A stretch of 41,244 nt of DNA from Gammaproteobacteria bacterium (GTDB taxonomy: Bacteria > Pseudomonadota > Gammaproteobacteria > Chromatiales > Sedimenticolaceae): the NCBI GenBank assembly GCA_020445165.1, contig JAGRHE010000007.1, positions 1 through 41,244 of the forward strand, given 5' to 3'. This document shows, piece after piece, positions 18,498 to 27,058 of this stretch. Within the stretch, counting starts at the first letter, position 1; the number at the start of each line of letters is the position of its first letter. Below the pieces are notes generated by a model. That model saw nothing but the letters and a program-made list of their open reading frames with translations. It made no database searches and had not been told where the DNA came from. Position numbers and translations under genes: made by a program.

Positions 18498-18875
18498 TCA
18501 CCCTTTGGCTGTGGCCAGAATGTTGTCGAAGATGCCATCGAGTTCGGTGCCGATGGCGTTCAACTCGGGCACGCCGAACGGGGCAAACACCTCGCTGGGC
18601 ATGCGGCAGGCGACGACCACGTCGTCATCGTCTTCGTACACATGAATGCGCAGTGGAATGTCGTGTCCGGCCTCTTTGCACGCCTGCCATACGCGGATTG
18701 CATAGTCGGGACGGAACACTTCGAGGATCTGGTCGGCCGGTACTTGCTTGCCCATCTTCGCGGCATTCGCCTGGCCATTGATGTGCGCGACGATGCGCAT
18801 GTTCTCGGCTTCGATGCCGCCGATCAGTGCGGTGACAGCCGCTTCGGCGGAAAGGCCAGTCTTGAAACTCTTCAT
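18498..18875 (-). CDS. DUF302-family protein
   Basis: This 125-residue cytoplasmic protein has the DUF302 pattern: an early [19 protein letters not shown], the middle [27 protein letters not shown] and [15 protein letters not shown], then a C-terminal helix. DUF302 proteins often accompany sulfur and redox genes, but their biochemistry is not established. The ATG at 18875 is followed by a protein of typical family length, and the stop abuts the rubredoxin-fusion gene, indicating translational coupling. Confidence 0.78.
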   Translation of the reverse strand: MKSFKTGLSAEAAVTALIGGIEAENMRIVAHINGQANAAKMGKQVPADQILEVFRPDYAIRVWQACKEAGHDIPLRIHVYEDDDDVVVACRMPSEVFAPFGVPELNAIGTELDGIFDNILATAKG

Positions 18876-18987
18876 CGGGATTCCTGTGATTGCAGTCGGC
18901 ACCTGTGTCGCCGATCCGGTAGCGGCCCCGGCCGTGGCCGGGGGCCATTCCTTGTCGTTGTCGGGTAGATGTGTCGTTGCGCAAGGA

Positions 18988-20121
18988 TCAGGCGGCCTCG
19001 GCTATTGTGTCCAGCTCCTTGCGCAGGTGCTTGATCGCCGGTGTAACGATGGCCACGAAGTATGACTCGCGCAGCTTGCGCTGGGCCGGTGCGGTCTGCA
19101 GGTAGCCTTTGGCACCGGTGTGCAGCATCGCCGACTGCGACGCGCGCAGTGCCAGCTCTCCAGCGGCCAGGCGCAGCTCGAGAATCTCGCGGAAGTAGTC
19201 CTCGGAGGTCTCGAACGGGTCTTCGGCCAGTGCCATGACAGCCTCGACGGCATCGTCGAGTTCCTCCTGCATCTCGTCGGGACGGTCATCGAGGTAGCAG
19301 TTCACGTGGCCGAGCAGCGGCTCGACGTCGCGACACAGGTCGATACACGACTGGATGTTGCCGACGCCCATGCCGAACTGCAGCAATACGATCCCGGCAC
19401 GCGAACGCCGCAGGAACGCCGCCCCGTCGTGATCGATGATCATCTCGTCGGGGATGAACACGTTCTCGAAGATGCAGGCAAAGGTGCGTGTGCCTTCGAG
19501 CGCGGTGAAGTGTGCCGACAGGCGTAGCGTGAAGCCTTCCATCGAGCAATCGACCAGCGTCATCACCGAGCGCCCGCCAGAGCCTTCGAGCTCGAACAGT
19601 GTGCCGAACACGTGGTCTTCGCCGAGGTTCGACACCCACGGCAGCGATCCGTTGACGATGTAACCGCCGTCGACCTTCTTGCCCTTCAGGCGCAGGGGCT
19701 CGATACCGGCAAACGCCTTCATGGTGTTAGACATGCCGGTGCCGGCGAGCACCTCTCCCGTGGCCACCTTCGGCAGCCACAGATCGCGCACCGTGCTGTT
19801 CTCGGCATTCTGCAGATACCAGCCGCAGGTGTCCTGGCACCAGTTGGCAAAACCGGTCGACAGGCATTCATGCGACACCGTCGCCATCACCTGGATGGCG
19901 GCGCCCATGTCGTGCTCCCCGTCGGCCCGCGCGGCAGGCAGGTGGTAACGGTACGCACCGATCGGTCCGAGCTTGCGCAGCACGTCTTCCGGGTAGACGC
20001 CGTCGAGGTCGATGCTGACGGTCAGCGGCTTGAGGTCGGTGTTGACGATGCTGCGGGTGGCCGTCAGCAGGTCTTCCAGCGGCATCAGGGGATCGGGGAT
20101 TCGGACAATGGGCTCGCTCAT
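18988..20121 (-). CDS. Acyl-CoA-dehydrogenase-fold flavoprotein
   Basis: The 377-residue protein has the acyl-CoA dehydrogenase three-part architecture: an N-terminal helical domain, a central beta domain (GTGMSNTMKAFAGIEPLRL, GGYIVNGSLPWVSN, VFIPDEMIID) and a C-terminal helical domain (ASQSAMLHTGAKGYL). The usual ACAD signatures are weak, placing it near the SfnB/DszC-like subgroup, whose members include flavin monooxygenases acting on organosulfur or other small compounds. It lies 28 bp after osmC and upstream of a rubredoxin reductase, so a redox role with that partner is likely. The substrate is unknown. Confidence 0.75.
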   Translation of the reverse strand: MSEPIVRIPDPLMPLEDLLTATRSIVNTDLKPLTVSIDLDGVYPEDVLRKLGPIGAYRYHLPAARADGEHDMGAAIQVMATVSHECLSTGFANWCQDTCGWYLQNAENSTVRDLWLPKVATGEVLAGTGMSNTMKAFAGIEPLRLKGKKVDGGYIVNGSLPWVSNLGEDHVFGTLFELEGSGGRSVMTLVDCSMEGFTLRLSAHFTALEGTRTFACIFENVFIPDEMIIDHDGAAFLRRSRAGIVLLQFGMGVGNIQSCIDLCRDVEPLLGHVNCYLDDRPDEMQEELDDAVEAVMALAEDPFETSEDYFREILELRLAAGELALRASQSAMLHTGAKGYLQTAPAQRKLRESYFVAIVTPAIKHLRKELDTIAEAA

Positions 20122-20149
20122 CTTATTTACTCCGGTTACTACGGGCCGA

Positions 20150-20698
20150 TCAGGCCGACGTGACTTCCAGTTCGACGTTGTTGCGCAGGGTGTTGGCGAC
20201 CGGCGACCAGACGTTCGAGTGGTTGATGATCTCGTCGATCACTTCCTGCGGTGCGTCGCCCTCGGCATCGATCTTTACGCGGACGGCCGAGAAGCCCAGC
20301 GTCTTGGCCTCGTCGAGGTCACCGGTGCCCCATACGGCGGTCACGTTGATGTCGCCTTCGAGTTCGAGTTCGAGCTTGGAGAGCTTGACGCCCTGTGCCG
20401 TGGCGTTGGCATGCACGCCCACCGCGAGGCAGGCGCCCAGTGATGCGAGCACGGCCTCCGACGGGTTGGGTGCATTGTCTTCGCCCAGCAGGTGCGGCGG
20501 TTCGTCGATCAGCATCGGTTCCAGGTTGCGGACGTAGGTCTGCATGCGGAACTGGCCTTCGCAGACGGTCTTGGCCTTCAGCGTGACGACCGAGTTCGGG
20601 TTCGCCTTGCCTTTCTCGCCAAGCGCGGCCAGGCCATCGGAATCGATCGGACGCAGGCAGCTCATGTTCTTGGCGATGGTTTGCTGGGTTGTGCTCAT
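20150..20698 (-). CDS. OsmC-family protein
   Basis: The 182-residue protein has the OsmC/Ohr fold pattern: a buried LLGEDNAPNPSEAVLASLGACLAVGVHANAT-region helix with the first reactive cysteine (ASLGACLAV), LELELEGDINVTAVWG, and the C-terminal IDEIINHSNVWSPVANTL. The usual second cysteine near the C-terminus is replaced by Ser (HSNVWSP), so classic two-cysteine peroxidase chemistry is doubtful. It leads an operon that has a perfect sigma-54 promoter and TTTGTC operators. It may handle peroxides or bind a reactive small molecule. Confidence 0.82.
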   Translation of the reverse strand: MSTTQQTIAKNMSCLRPIDSDGLAALGEKGKANPNSVVTLKAKTVCEGQFRMQTYVRNLEPMLIDEPPHLLGEDNAPNPSEAVLASLGACLAVGVHANATAQGVKLSKLELELEGDINVTAVWGTGDLDEAKTLGFSAVRVKIDAEGDAPQEVIDEIINHSNVWSPVANTLRNNVELEVTSA

Positions 20699-20745
20699 CA
20701 GGTGGTTCTCCTGTCGGGTGTGGTTGGTACGTTGACAGGGAACAG

Positions 20746-20761
20746 AGCAACGCCTGTGCCA
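20746..20761 (-). promoter_or_regulatory. Sigma-54 promoter of the osmC operon
   Basis: The minus strand reads TGGCACAGGCGTTGCT, a perfect TGGCAC-N5-TTGCW. The predicted start near 20735 gives a leader of about 36 bp to the ATG at 20698. Confidence 0.85.
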
Positions 20762-20825
20762 GAGTTGATAAATTACGTTAAATCATTAGCTTAGGTGTGT
20801 GGCGCAGGATTGTCCGGAAATGCCT

Positions 20826-20881
20826 CGACAAACTTTGTCGACATTGTCATGCGGCGATGCCGGCAATTTGTCCGGTTTGTC
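20826..20881. promoter_or_regulatory. TTTGTC/GACAAA operator array upstream of osmC
   Basis: The perfect inverted repeat CGACAAA-C-TTTGTCG (20826-20840) overlaps TGTCGACA (20836-20843). Two further direct TTTGTC half sites occur at 20867-20872 and 20876-20881. The array lies 65-135 bp upstream of the sigma-54 promoter, usual for an enhancer site. Confidence 0.7.
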
Positions 20882-20918
20882 TCCAGGCTGACAATCAATC
20901 GACCCACAGCCAGTCTGT

Positions 20919-22535
20919 TCACGAGGGGAGTTGGAGCTTCTTGATCCGGTAGCGCAGCTGGCGCGGTGTCATGCCCAGGCTCATCGCGGCGCGGGTCTTG
21001 TTGCCCTGGTGACGGCGCAGCGCCTCGGCGATCTGCTGGCCCTCGTCGCCGCGCACCTTCACGTAGGGGCGCAGGCCGTTTGGCATGTTGTCGGCCACCT
21101 CGCTGTGATACGCCGGTTGCGCGGGTGGGTGATAGCCGTGGTCAGTACCGTGCAGTTTCGTGCTGTCGGGCGAGTTGACGCCGTCCTCGTCGACCAGGAT
21201 CTGTTTGACCAGGTCGCGCGGGATCGTCGCGTCGACCGACATCAGCACGGCGCGCTTGATCAGGTTTTCGAGCTGGCGGATGTTGCCCGGCCATGGGTAA
21301 CCGTCGAGCACCTCGACCGCGCCGGCACCGAAGCTGACGTTGCGCGCATATTCCTGGTTGGCTGCGTTCAGGAAGTAGCGCGCCAGGATCGGTACGTCGC
21401 CCTGGCGCGCGCGCAGCGGAGGCAGGCGGATCGGGAAGATGTTCAGGCGGTAGAACAGGTCGAGGCGGAAGCGGTTTTCGTTGACCGCCTCCTGCAGGTT
21501 CTTGTGCGTGGCCGCGACCACGCGCACGTCGACCTGGATATCCTTGCTGCTGCCGACGCGCTGGATGGATTTCTGCTCCAGCACCTTGAGCAGCTTGGCC
21601 TGCAGTTCGAGATCCAGGTCGCCAATCTCGTCGAGGAACAAGGTGCCGTTCGAGGCCAGCTCGATCTTGCCGCGTTTGAGACTGGTGGCGCCGGTGAACG
21701 CGCCTTTTTCGTGACCGAACAGCTCCGACTCGATCAGCGTGGCCGGTATCGCCGCGCAGTTGATGCTGACGAACGGCCCCTCGGCGCGATCGCTGGCCAG
21801 GTGCTGCATGCGCGCGAAGCGTTCCTTACCGGTACCCGACTCGCCGAGCAGCAGTACCGTCGTCGCCGTGCTGGCCACCTGCAGTGCCTGCTGAATGGCC
21901 TGCTGCAGAGCAAGGCTCTGACCCATGATCCCATAGCGTGCGCCTTTGCTTTCGAGGTTGTTTTTGAGTAGGCGGTTTTCATTGAGCAGGTGCGCTGTGC
22001 GCTCGGCGATCAGTTCGTTAACACGCAGCGCCTGGCCGATGAAGGTGGCGAGCACCTGCAACAGCGCCACGTCGCGCTGGAACGGGCGTTCGCGCTGGCG
22101 CAACCGGTGCACGGCGAGCACGCCGACCGGGTATTCCTCGATCACGATCGGTACCGCGATGAAGGCGACCGCCTCGTTGGGCAGCGTGGTGCGGTCGACC
22201 GCGCGCGCCAGGTAGGTCGGTTCGTCGTCGATATCCTGGATCAGGGCGACCTGTCCAGACTGGTAGACGCGGCCGCTGACACCTTCGCCGATCATGTAGC
22301 GCCCGCGTGCGCGCTCGTGCTCGGTGAGGCCGTAGGCGTAGCGAATCTGCAGGTTGCCGCTTTCGGCGTCAGGCAACAGCACGCGACCGCGATTCAGGCC
22401 GAGCAGTTGCGACAGCAGGCGCAGAATGCCCTGTACGGCGGGCTCAGGATTGATGGAGCGGGTGATGAGTCGCGCTGCTTCCTGCACGACCAGCAATTCG
22501 GCTTCCGGGGTGGTGGCGACCTTGTTTGACTTCAT
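20919..22535 (-). CDS. NifA-like GAF/AAA+ sigma-54-dependent activator
   Basis: The 538-residue regulator has an N-terminal GAF domain (about residues 15-180, with [18 protein letters not shown] and [17 protein letters not shown]). An AAA+ domain follows with GESGTGKE, the sigma-54 contact [20 protein letters not shown] and the arginine-finger region. A C-terminal Fis-like helix-turn-helix ([26 protein letters not shown]) completes it. The ATG at 22535 is preferred to an extension to 22571. It is probably the activator for the osmC and cyanate operons, whose promoters share operator motifs with its own sigma-54 promoter. A GAF domain implies a small-molecule signal, perhaps cyanate or a nitrogen-status ligand. 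Confidence 0.88.
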   Translation of the reverse strand: MKSNKVATTPEAELLVVQEAARLITRSINPEPAVQGILRLLSQLLGLNRGRVLLPDAESGNLQIRYAYGLTEHERARGRYMIGEGVSGRVYQSGQVALIQDIDDEPTYLARAVDRTTLPNEAVAFIAVPIVIEEYPVGVLAVHRLRQRERPFQRDVALLQVLATFIGQALRVNELIAERTAHLLNENRLLKNNLESKGARYGIMGQSLALQQAIQQALQVASTATTVLLLGESGTGKERFARMQHLASDRAEGPFVSINCAAIPATLIESELFGHEKGAFTGATSLKRGKIELASNGTLFLDEIGDLDLELQAKLLKVLEQKSIQRVGSSKDIQVDVRVVAATHKNLQEAVNENRFRLDLFYRLNIFPIRLPPLRARQGDVPILARYFLNAANQEYARNVSFGAGAVEVLDGYPWPGNIRQLENLIKRAVLMSVDATIPRDLVKQILVDEDGVNSPDSTKLHGTDHGYHPPAQPAYHSEVADNMPNGLRPYVKVRGDEGQQIAEALRRHQGNKTRAAMSLGMTPRQLRYRIKKLQLPS

Positions 22536-22570
22536 GCTTGGGCCGGTAAGAATTCGATGACCGGACATCA

Positions 22571-22586
22571 AGCAATCGTTGGGCCA
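22571..22586 (-). promoter_or_regulatory. Sigma-54 promoter of the NifA-like activator gene
   Basis: The minus strand reads TGGCCCAACGATTGCT, with correct spacing and a perfect -12 element. The predicted start near 22560 leaves a leader of about 25 bp. Confidence 0.7.
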
Positions 22587-22588
22587 AA

Positions 22589-22618
22589 TTTGTCAGTATT
22601 GTCGGAAATGTCGACAAA
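22589..22618. promoter_or_regulatory. TTTGTC/GACAAA operators at the activator promoter
   Basis: TTTGTC (22589-22594), TTGTCG (22599-22604) and TGTCGACAAA (22609-22618) lie directly upstream of the -24 element. This closeness suits autoregulation, possibly repression at high activator levels. Confidence 0.65.
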
Positions 22619-22673
22619 GCGGCACGGCAAAGGCCTCAGGGCCACTAAGCCCCGTTGGTCGAGTTGGATCTTG

Positions 22674-22712
22674 CCGATCCGGCGCGCATCAGTTTGGCGC
22701 GCGCCGGATCGG
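22674..22712 (-). terminator. Strong GC hairpin after the importer operon
   Basis: A 14-bp perfect stem (CCGATCCGGCGCGC, 22674-22687, pairing with 22699-22712) lies 5 bp after the permease stop. It has no clear U-tract on the minus strand, so it may act as a terminator with help, or as a transcript end protector. Confidence 0.6.
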
Positions 22713-22717
22713 TATGC

Positions 22718-23560
22718 TCAATCTTGGTGATGCCAACTGAATCGCTTGATCAGGCTCACGCAGATCCCGTCGAGCAGGAAGCCGATCACCCCGATCACGA
22801 CGACCATCGCGGCCAGCGTGTCGTATTCGAGCGTGTCGCGGGCGTCGTTGATCGCGTAGCCCAGGCCGCTGGTCACGCCCAGATACTCGGCCGGCACCAG
22901 TACGATCCACGCCACGCCGACCGCGAGGCGGATACCGGCGAAGATGTCCTGGCCGATTGCCGGCAGGATGATCTTGCGCAGCATCTGCCAGCCGTCCGCG
23001 CCGAGGTTCTTGGCCACCTTGAACCACAGGGGATCGATGCGACGCACACCCTGAGCGGTGGAGAATAGCACCGGCCAGATTGCGGCAACCGCGATCAGGA
23101 ACACGATGGCGCCGTCCCAGGTGGCGAACGCCAGCACCGCGACCGGCATCCATGCCAGCGGCGAGATCATGCGCAGGAACTGGAACGGCACGTGCGTGAT
23201 CTCGCGCAGCGACGCGAACAGGCCGATCCCGACGCCGACCGGTACGCCGATCACGACGGCCCAGAACAGGCCCAGGCCGATACGCTCCAAACTCGGCCCC
23301 GCGGCCTGCCAGGCATAGCCGTTGGCAAGCAGTTCCTGTAGCCGCGCAAACGCCGGCGCGGGTGCGAAGTCGGCGAACGGCTCGGTATCAGGGTTGCTGG
23401 CGATCAGCCAGCCGCCCAACCACCAGACCGCGAGCAGCACCGCGATGCCGGCCAGCGGGTAGCCGATACGGCTGATCAGCCAGCGCCCCATCTGCGACCA
23501 GTCCACGGCCTCGTGGCGGCTATCGAGTTGCAGTGCCACGACAGTCTCCGGCGTACTCAT
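22718..23560 (-). CDS. ABC permease, NrtB/CynB-like
   Basis: The 280-residue inner-membrane permease has an N-terminal cytoplasmic lead, a first helix (YPLAGIAVLLAVWWLGGWL), a periplasmic loop and a set of core helices including MISPLAWMPVAVLAFATWDGAIVFL. The ATPase-coupling loop is near KVAKNLGADGWQMLRKIILPAIGQDI. Its ATG overlaps the binding-protein stop by 4 bp. With the adjacent ATPase and binding protein it makes a full importer. The neighbouring cyanase suggests cyanate as substrate, but nitrate and sulfonates fit the family too. Confidence 0.9.
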   Translation of the reverse strand: MSTPETVVALQLDSRHEAVDWSQMGRWLISRIGYPLAGIAVLLAVWWLGGWLIASNPDTEPFADFAPAPAFARLQELLANGYAWQAAGPSLERIGLGLFWAVVIGVPVGVGIGLFASLREITHVPFQFLRMISPLAWMPVAVLAFATWDGAIVFLIAVAAIWPVLFSTAQGVRRIDPLWFKVAKNLGADGWQMLRKIILPAIGQDIFAGIRLAVGVAWIVLVPAEYLGVTSGLGYAINDARDTLEYDTLAAMVVVIGVIGFLLDGICVSLIKRFSWHHQD

Positions 23561-24798
23561 ATCTTCACCACTTCCTCACGCTCGTACGGGTTCGCCGGAT
23601 CGACACCGGGCGCGGTCTCCCAGCCCTTGTGTTTCTCCATCGCGATCTTGACGTGCTTGTAGTCGACCAGGTCGTCGGCGACGAACTGTGGATCGAGGCC
23701 CTGCAGGAAGGTCTTGTCGCCGCCGACCAGCGTGTCGTTCATCGACTCGACAATCAGCTTGGTGGCCGACGGGTAGGGGTAGGGCGAGAAGTCGATGCGG
23801 CTGTTGGCGAACTCCGCCTTGTTGCGGATCGCGTCCGGCTTGGCGTACTTGGCCTCGTCGTAATAGGTCATCGCACGCACCACCGCCTTGCCCGGCATCG
23901 GCAGGTATTTCTTGCCGTCCTTAGACATCATCATCGCGACCTCTTCCTTGTTCTGCTGCGCATATACCTCGGCCTTGACGATCGCGTTCATGACCTTCTG
24001 TGTCCATTCGGGCTTTGCAGCGACGGTCTGCTCGTTCATGCAGATCACGCAGCACGGATGGTTTTTCCACATGTCACCAGTGAAGCGCAGCATCTTGCCG
24101 CCGGCCTTCAGTTCACCGAAGGCATTGAACGGCTCGGCGACGATGAAGGCGTCGATCTTCTTGGCCGCGAGTGCCGGCGGCATGTCCGGCGGCGGCATGA
24201 TCATCAGGTTGACCTCGTCTTTCGCCAGCGGCTCAGTCTGGTCCTTGATCACCGGTTTCAGACCGGCGTTGCGCAGACCCATCTGCAGCACGATGTTGTG
24301 CATCGAGTACCAGTAGGGCACCGCGATCTGCAGGCCGCCGAGGTCTTTGAAGTCTTCAGCGCCGGTGTGTTTGCCGACCACCAGGGCCGAGCCGTTGATG
24401 TGCGCCCACGACATGACCTTGACCGGGAAGTTGTTGTTGTAGCGCATCCACACCGGGATCGGCTTGAGCAGGTGCACCAGGTTGAACTTGCCGGCAGCGA
24501 AGCCCTCGACCAGCGGCGACCAGCCGCGGATCAGGGTCGGCTTCTCGGCCTTGAGGCCCTCGTCCTCGAAAAAGCCCATACCGTGCGCGACCAGCAGCGC
24601 GGTGGCGTCGGTGATCGGCAGGTAACCGATGCGCACCACCTCGTCGTCGGGCGGCGTCATGTTGGCGAGACTCATGCCGGGCAGGGTCATGCCGGCGGCC
24701 AGGCCGCCCATCGCCATCGCGTCGAGGATGAAGTCGCGGCGGCTCATCTCGTGCTGCTGCAGGTAGTCGAGTTCGTCTTTGTCAATTGAGTCGGTCAT
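23557..24798 (-). CDS. Tat-exported NrtA/CynA-like solute-binding protein
   Basis: The 413-residue protein has a twin-arginine motif (MSRRDFILDAMAMGG, about residues 18-32) and the NrtA/CmpA-type fold (RIGYLPITDATALLVAHGMGFF, AVPYWYSMHNIVLQ, NHPCCVICMNEQ). It should bind a small anion in the periplasm. The ATG at 24798 is preferred because it places the Tat motif near the start and matches family length. The operon is divergent to cyanase, supporting a cyanate-binding role (CynA). A perfect sigma-54 promoter does not precede this gene directly, and it follows the ATPase gene by 61 bp. Confidence 0.85.
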   Translation of the reverse strand: MTDSIDKDELDYLQQHEMSRRDFILDAMAMGGLAAGMTLPGMSLANMTPPDDEVVRIGYLPITDATALLVAHGMGFFEDEGLKAEKPTLIRGWSPLVEGFAAGKFNLVHLLKPIPVWMRYNNNFPVKVMSWAHINGSALVVGKHTGAEDFKDLGGLQIAVPYWYSMHNIVLQMGLRNAGLKPVIKDQTEPLAKDEVNLMIMPPPDMPPALAAKKIDAFIVAEPFNAFGELKAGGKMLRFTGDMWKNHPCCVICMNEQTVAAKPEWTQKVMNAIVKAEVYAQQNKEEVAMMMSKDGKKYLPMPGKAVVRAMTYYDEAKYAKPDAIRNKAEFANSRIDFSPYPYPSATKLIVESMNDTLVGGDKTFLQGLDPQFVADDLVDYKHVKIAMEKHKGWETAPGVDPANPYEREEVVKI

Positions 24799-24859
24799 GT
24801 TCTTGTCCTGTGTAACTGCTGGGTAGGATGTTCGGGATACAAACTGTCGGCAAAGGTCT

Positions 24860-25675
24860 TCAGGCAGCCTGTTGCGATGTGGCGTCGGCGTCGGCTGCGG
24901 CCTTGGGGGCAGCTTCTTCGGGCTCGCCCGATTCACTGCCGACAAGGTCTTCGAACTGATTCATCAGCGCCTCGCGCTGGCTGCTGAATTCGTGTGAGGC
25001 GCGGTTGCGCGGGAACGGCAGGTCAACCTGCATTTCGCCGACGATGCGGCCGGGGTTGGCTGACATGATCAGCACGCGGTCGGCCATCGCCACGGCCTCG
25101 TCGATATCGTGCGTGACGATAACCATGGTCAGGTCTTCACGGCTGGCGATGTCGGCGACCTCGTCCTGCAGTGATGCGCGGGTGAAGGCGTCGAGCGCCG
25201 AAAACGGCTCGTCGAGCAGCAGCAGGTCGGGCGAGGTGGCCAAGGAGCGGGCCAGCGCCACGCGCTGCTGCTGGCCGCCGGACAGGCTCTGCACGTGCGC
25301 ATCGGCCTTGTCGGACAGGCCGACCAGGCTGAGCAGACGGTCGATCTTGGCATCGTCACGCTGACCGCCGAACACCAGGCCGAGCTCGGCGTTCTGGCGC
25401 ACGTTCATCCATGGGTACAGCGACGGCTTCTGGAACATCATGTTCCACTTGGCGCTCGGCTTGCTAATCTGGTGGCCGTGGATGCGTACGCAGCCTTCGC
25501 TGGGAATCAGCAGGCCTGCGAGCATGTGCAGCAGTGTCGACTTGCCGCAGCCGCTGCGGCCGATCAGCGCGATCTTCTCGCCTGGCTGAATGCGCAGTTC
25601 AATGTTTTCCAGCGTCGGTGCGGGCTGGCCTCTGAAGGTGTGGGTGATGTAATCGATGCTGATGTTGGCACTCAT
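24860..25675 (-). CDS. ABC ATPase, NrtD/CynD/SsuB-like
   Basis: The 271-residue ATPase has Walker A (GRSGCGKST), a Q-loop (MMFQKPSLYPW), the LSGGQQQRVALARSL signature, Walker B (LLLLDEPFSALD) and the switch histidine (VTHDIDEA). It is the first gene of the importer operon and starts 24 bp after the predicted sigma-54 transcription start. AGGGGT lies just before the ATG. An alanine/glutamate-rich tail follows the core. Together with the permease and binding protein it forms the importer. Confidence 0.9.
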   Translation of the reverse strand: MSANISIDYITHTFRGQPAPTLENIELRIQPGEKIALIGRSGCGKSTLLHMLAGLLIPSEGCVRIHGHQISKPSAKWNMMFQKPSLYPWMNVRQNAELGLVFGGQRDDAKIDRLLSLVGLSDKADAHVQSLSGGQQQRVALARSLATSPDLLLLDEPFSALDAFTRASLQDEVADIASREDLTMVIVTHDIDEAVAMADRVLIMSANPGRIVGEMQVDLPFPRNRASHEFSSQREALMNQFEDLVGSESGEPEEAAPKAAADADATSQQAA

Positions 25676-25710
25676 GCCGGACCCCTGAATTTCACGTTTG
25701 CAGGGGTCAT

Positions 25711-25726
25711 TGCAGAGATCATGCCA
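25711..25726 (-). promoter_or_regulatory. Sigma-54 promoter of the importer operon
   Basis: The minus strand reads TGGCATGATCTCTGCA, with exact -24/-12 spacing, but CTGCA in place of TTGCA. The predicted start is near 25700. Confidence 0.65.
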
Positions 25727-25742
25727 TGCCGCTTTTCACCGC

Positions 25743-25829
25743 TTTGTCGCCTGTTTGTCGGGTCTGGGCAGCCTGAGCGTGCCGATTTGTCGGCCAAAGT
25801 GTCCGCTTTGTCGACTTTGTCGGACAAAG
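25743..25829. promoter_or_regulatory. TTTGTCG operator array between importer and cyanase
   Basis: Five TTTGTCG copies start at 25743, 25754, 25786, 25807 and 25816. The last forms the perfect 13-bp palindrome TTTGTC-G-GACAAA (25816-25828). The array lies between two outward-facing sigma-54 promoters and could serve both as an enhancer. The same motif occurs upstream of osmC and the NifA-like gene. Confidence 0.75.
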
Positions 25830-25900
25830 CCCCGGACTGTCCGTTCATGTGTACCTGTCGCGCTGCCTTCGGAGCGGCAATGAGCCCTGGTTCAGGGGCA

Positions 25901-25916
25901 TGGCACCGCTTTTGCT
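25901..25916 (+). promoter_or_regulatory. Sigma-54 promoter of cyanase
   Basis: TGGCACCGCTTTTGCT is a perfect TGGCAC-N5-TTGCW match. The predicted start near 25927 is about 70 bp before the cyanase ATG. Confidence 0.88.
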
Positions 25917-25996
25917 TAGCCTTGAGTCAGTGAGCTTGGCCACTGGGATTGATGGGCGAGCTTTCTCCGAACGCTATCCAACGAGGTACGACAACG

Positions 25997-26437
25997 ATGA
26001 ACAAATCCGAAATGCGCGACACCATCCTCGAGGCCAAGAAAGCCAAGTCGATGACCTGGGAGGCCATCGCGGCCGCCGCGGGCCTGGCACCTGAGTACGT
26101 GGTATCGGCCTGCTTGGGCATGAACCACCTGGACAAGGCCAATGCCGACCCGATGGTCGAGGCCCTCGGCCTGGGTGCCGACGTGTCGGTCGCGCTGCAG
26201 GAGTTTCCGAACAAGAAGTGGGACCAGCTCGTGCCGACTGATCCCGTGATCTACCGCCTGTACGAAATTGTTGGTGTGTACGGCGAGACCATCAAGGAAA
26301 TCATCCACGAGAAGTTCGGCGACGGCATCATGTCGGCGATCGATTACTCGATGCATATCGACAAGGAAGAGAACCCGGCCGGCGACCGTGTCGTGATCAC
26401 GCTCAACGGCAAGTTCCTGCCTTACAAGTCCTGGTAA
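25997..26437 (+). CDS. cynS: Cyanate hydratase (cyanase)
   Basis: Cyanase converts cyanate and bicarbonate into ammonia and two CO2 via carbamate in the cytoplasm. The 146-residue product has the N-terminal helical DNA-binding-like fold (SMTWEAIAAAAGLAPEYV). The C-terminal domain holds the catalytic residues: IYRLYEIV (Arg87, Glu90) and DGIMSAIDY (Ser113), followed by the conserved VITLNGKFLPYKSW end. I take the ATG at 25997. The upstream frame to 25949 is not used because it is not family-like. It is divergent to the NrtABC-type importer and under a perfect sigma-54 promoter, so cyanate import and hydrolysis are co-controlled. A cytochrome c gene follows after 6 bp. Confidence 0.97.
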   Translation: MNKSEMRDTILEAKKAKSMTWEAIAAAAGLAPEYVVSACLGMNHLDKANADPMVEALGLGADVSVALQEFPNKKWDQLVPTDPVIYRLYEIVGVYGETIKEIIHEKFGDGIMSAIDYSMHIDKEENPAGDRVVITLNGKFLPYKSW

Positions 26438-26443
26438 GGCTCG

Positions 26444-27058
26444 ATGAGGGCACGGCCCGGGGCAGTCTGCCTCTGGCTGCTGCTCGTCTCGTCGGTAGCC
26501 GTCGCCGACACCGACCTGATGCAACGCGAGCCGTGGCAAGCCTGCGAGTACTGCCACGGCAGCGAAGGCCGCATCGATTCAGCACAGGTGCCGGCGATCG
26601 CCGGGCAGTCTGCAAGCTACATAAAGAAGCAACTGAGCGATTTTCGCGCCGGCCGGCGCGCGTCGCCTGAAGGACAAATGCGCTCTGCGATGCTGTTGCT
26701 GGATGAGGCCGACGATGCGGCAGTTGCCGGTTATTTTTCATCGCTGCCTGACGCCGCGCCGCCATCGACCGAGTGGGAGGCGACGTCAACCGGGGTTGCG
26801 GCAAAGCTGTTCTGGCAAGGTGACGGCCAACGCCCCGCGTGTGTCACCTGCCATGCAACCTCGCGCGATGATTTGTTCGAAGCACATCCCCATTTAATTG
26901 GTATGAATCGCGATTACCTCGCGCGGCAACTGCGTGCCTTTCGCGACGGGGGGCGCGCGAACGACATCAATGGCGTGATGCGGCAACAGGCCGCGGCGCT
27001 TAACGAGGATCAGATAGACGCATTGGCTGCGTACCTGGCCGGCAGTGGTGCCCCATGA
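26444..27058 (+). CDS. Dihaem cytochrome c (c4-like)
   Basis: This 204-residue secreted protein has an N-terminal signal peptide (VCLWLLLVSSVAVADT) and two haem c sites, CEYCH and CVTCH. Each is followed by a class I cytochrome pattern (IAGQSASYIKKQLSDFRAG and LIGMNRDYLARQLRAFRDGG), so it is a tandem c4-type protein acting in the periplasm. The stop-to-start gap after cyanase is 6 bp, and the ribosome site is weak, so translation may be coupled. Co-transcription of cyanase with a cytochrome c is unusual and suggests electron transfer connected to the source of cyanate. Confidence 0.9.
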   Translation: MRARPGAVCLWLLLVSSVAVADTDLMQREPWQACEYCHGSEGRIDSAQVPAIAGQSASYIKKQLSDFRAGRRASPEGQMRSAMLLLDEADDAAVAGYFSSLPDAAPPSTEWEATSTGVAAKLFWQGDGQRPACVTCHATSRDDLFEAHPHLIGMNRDYLARQLRAFRDGGRANDINGVMRQQAAALNEDQIDALAAYLAGSGAP

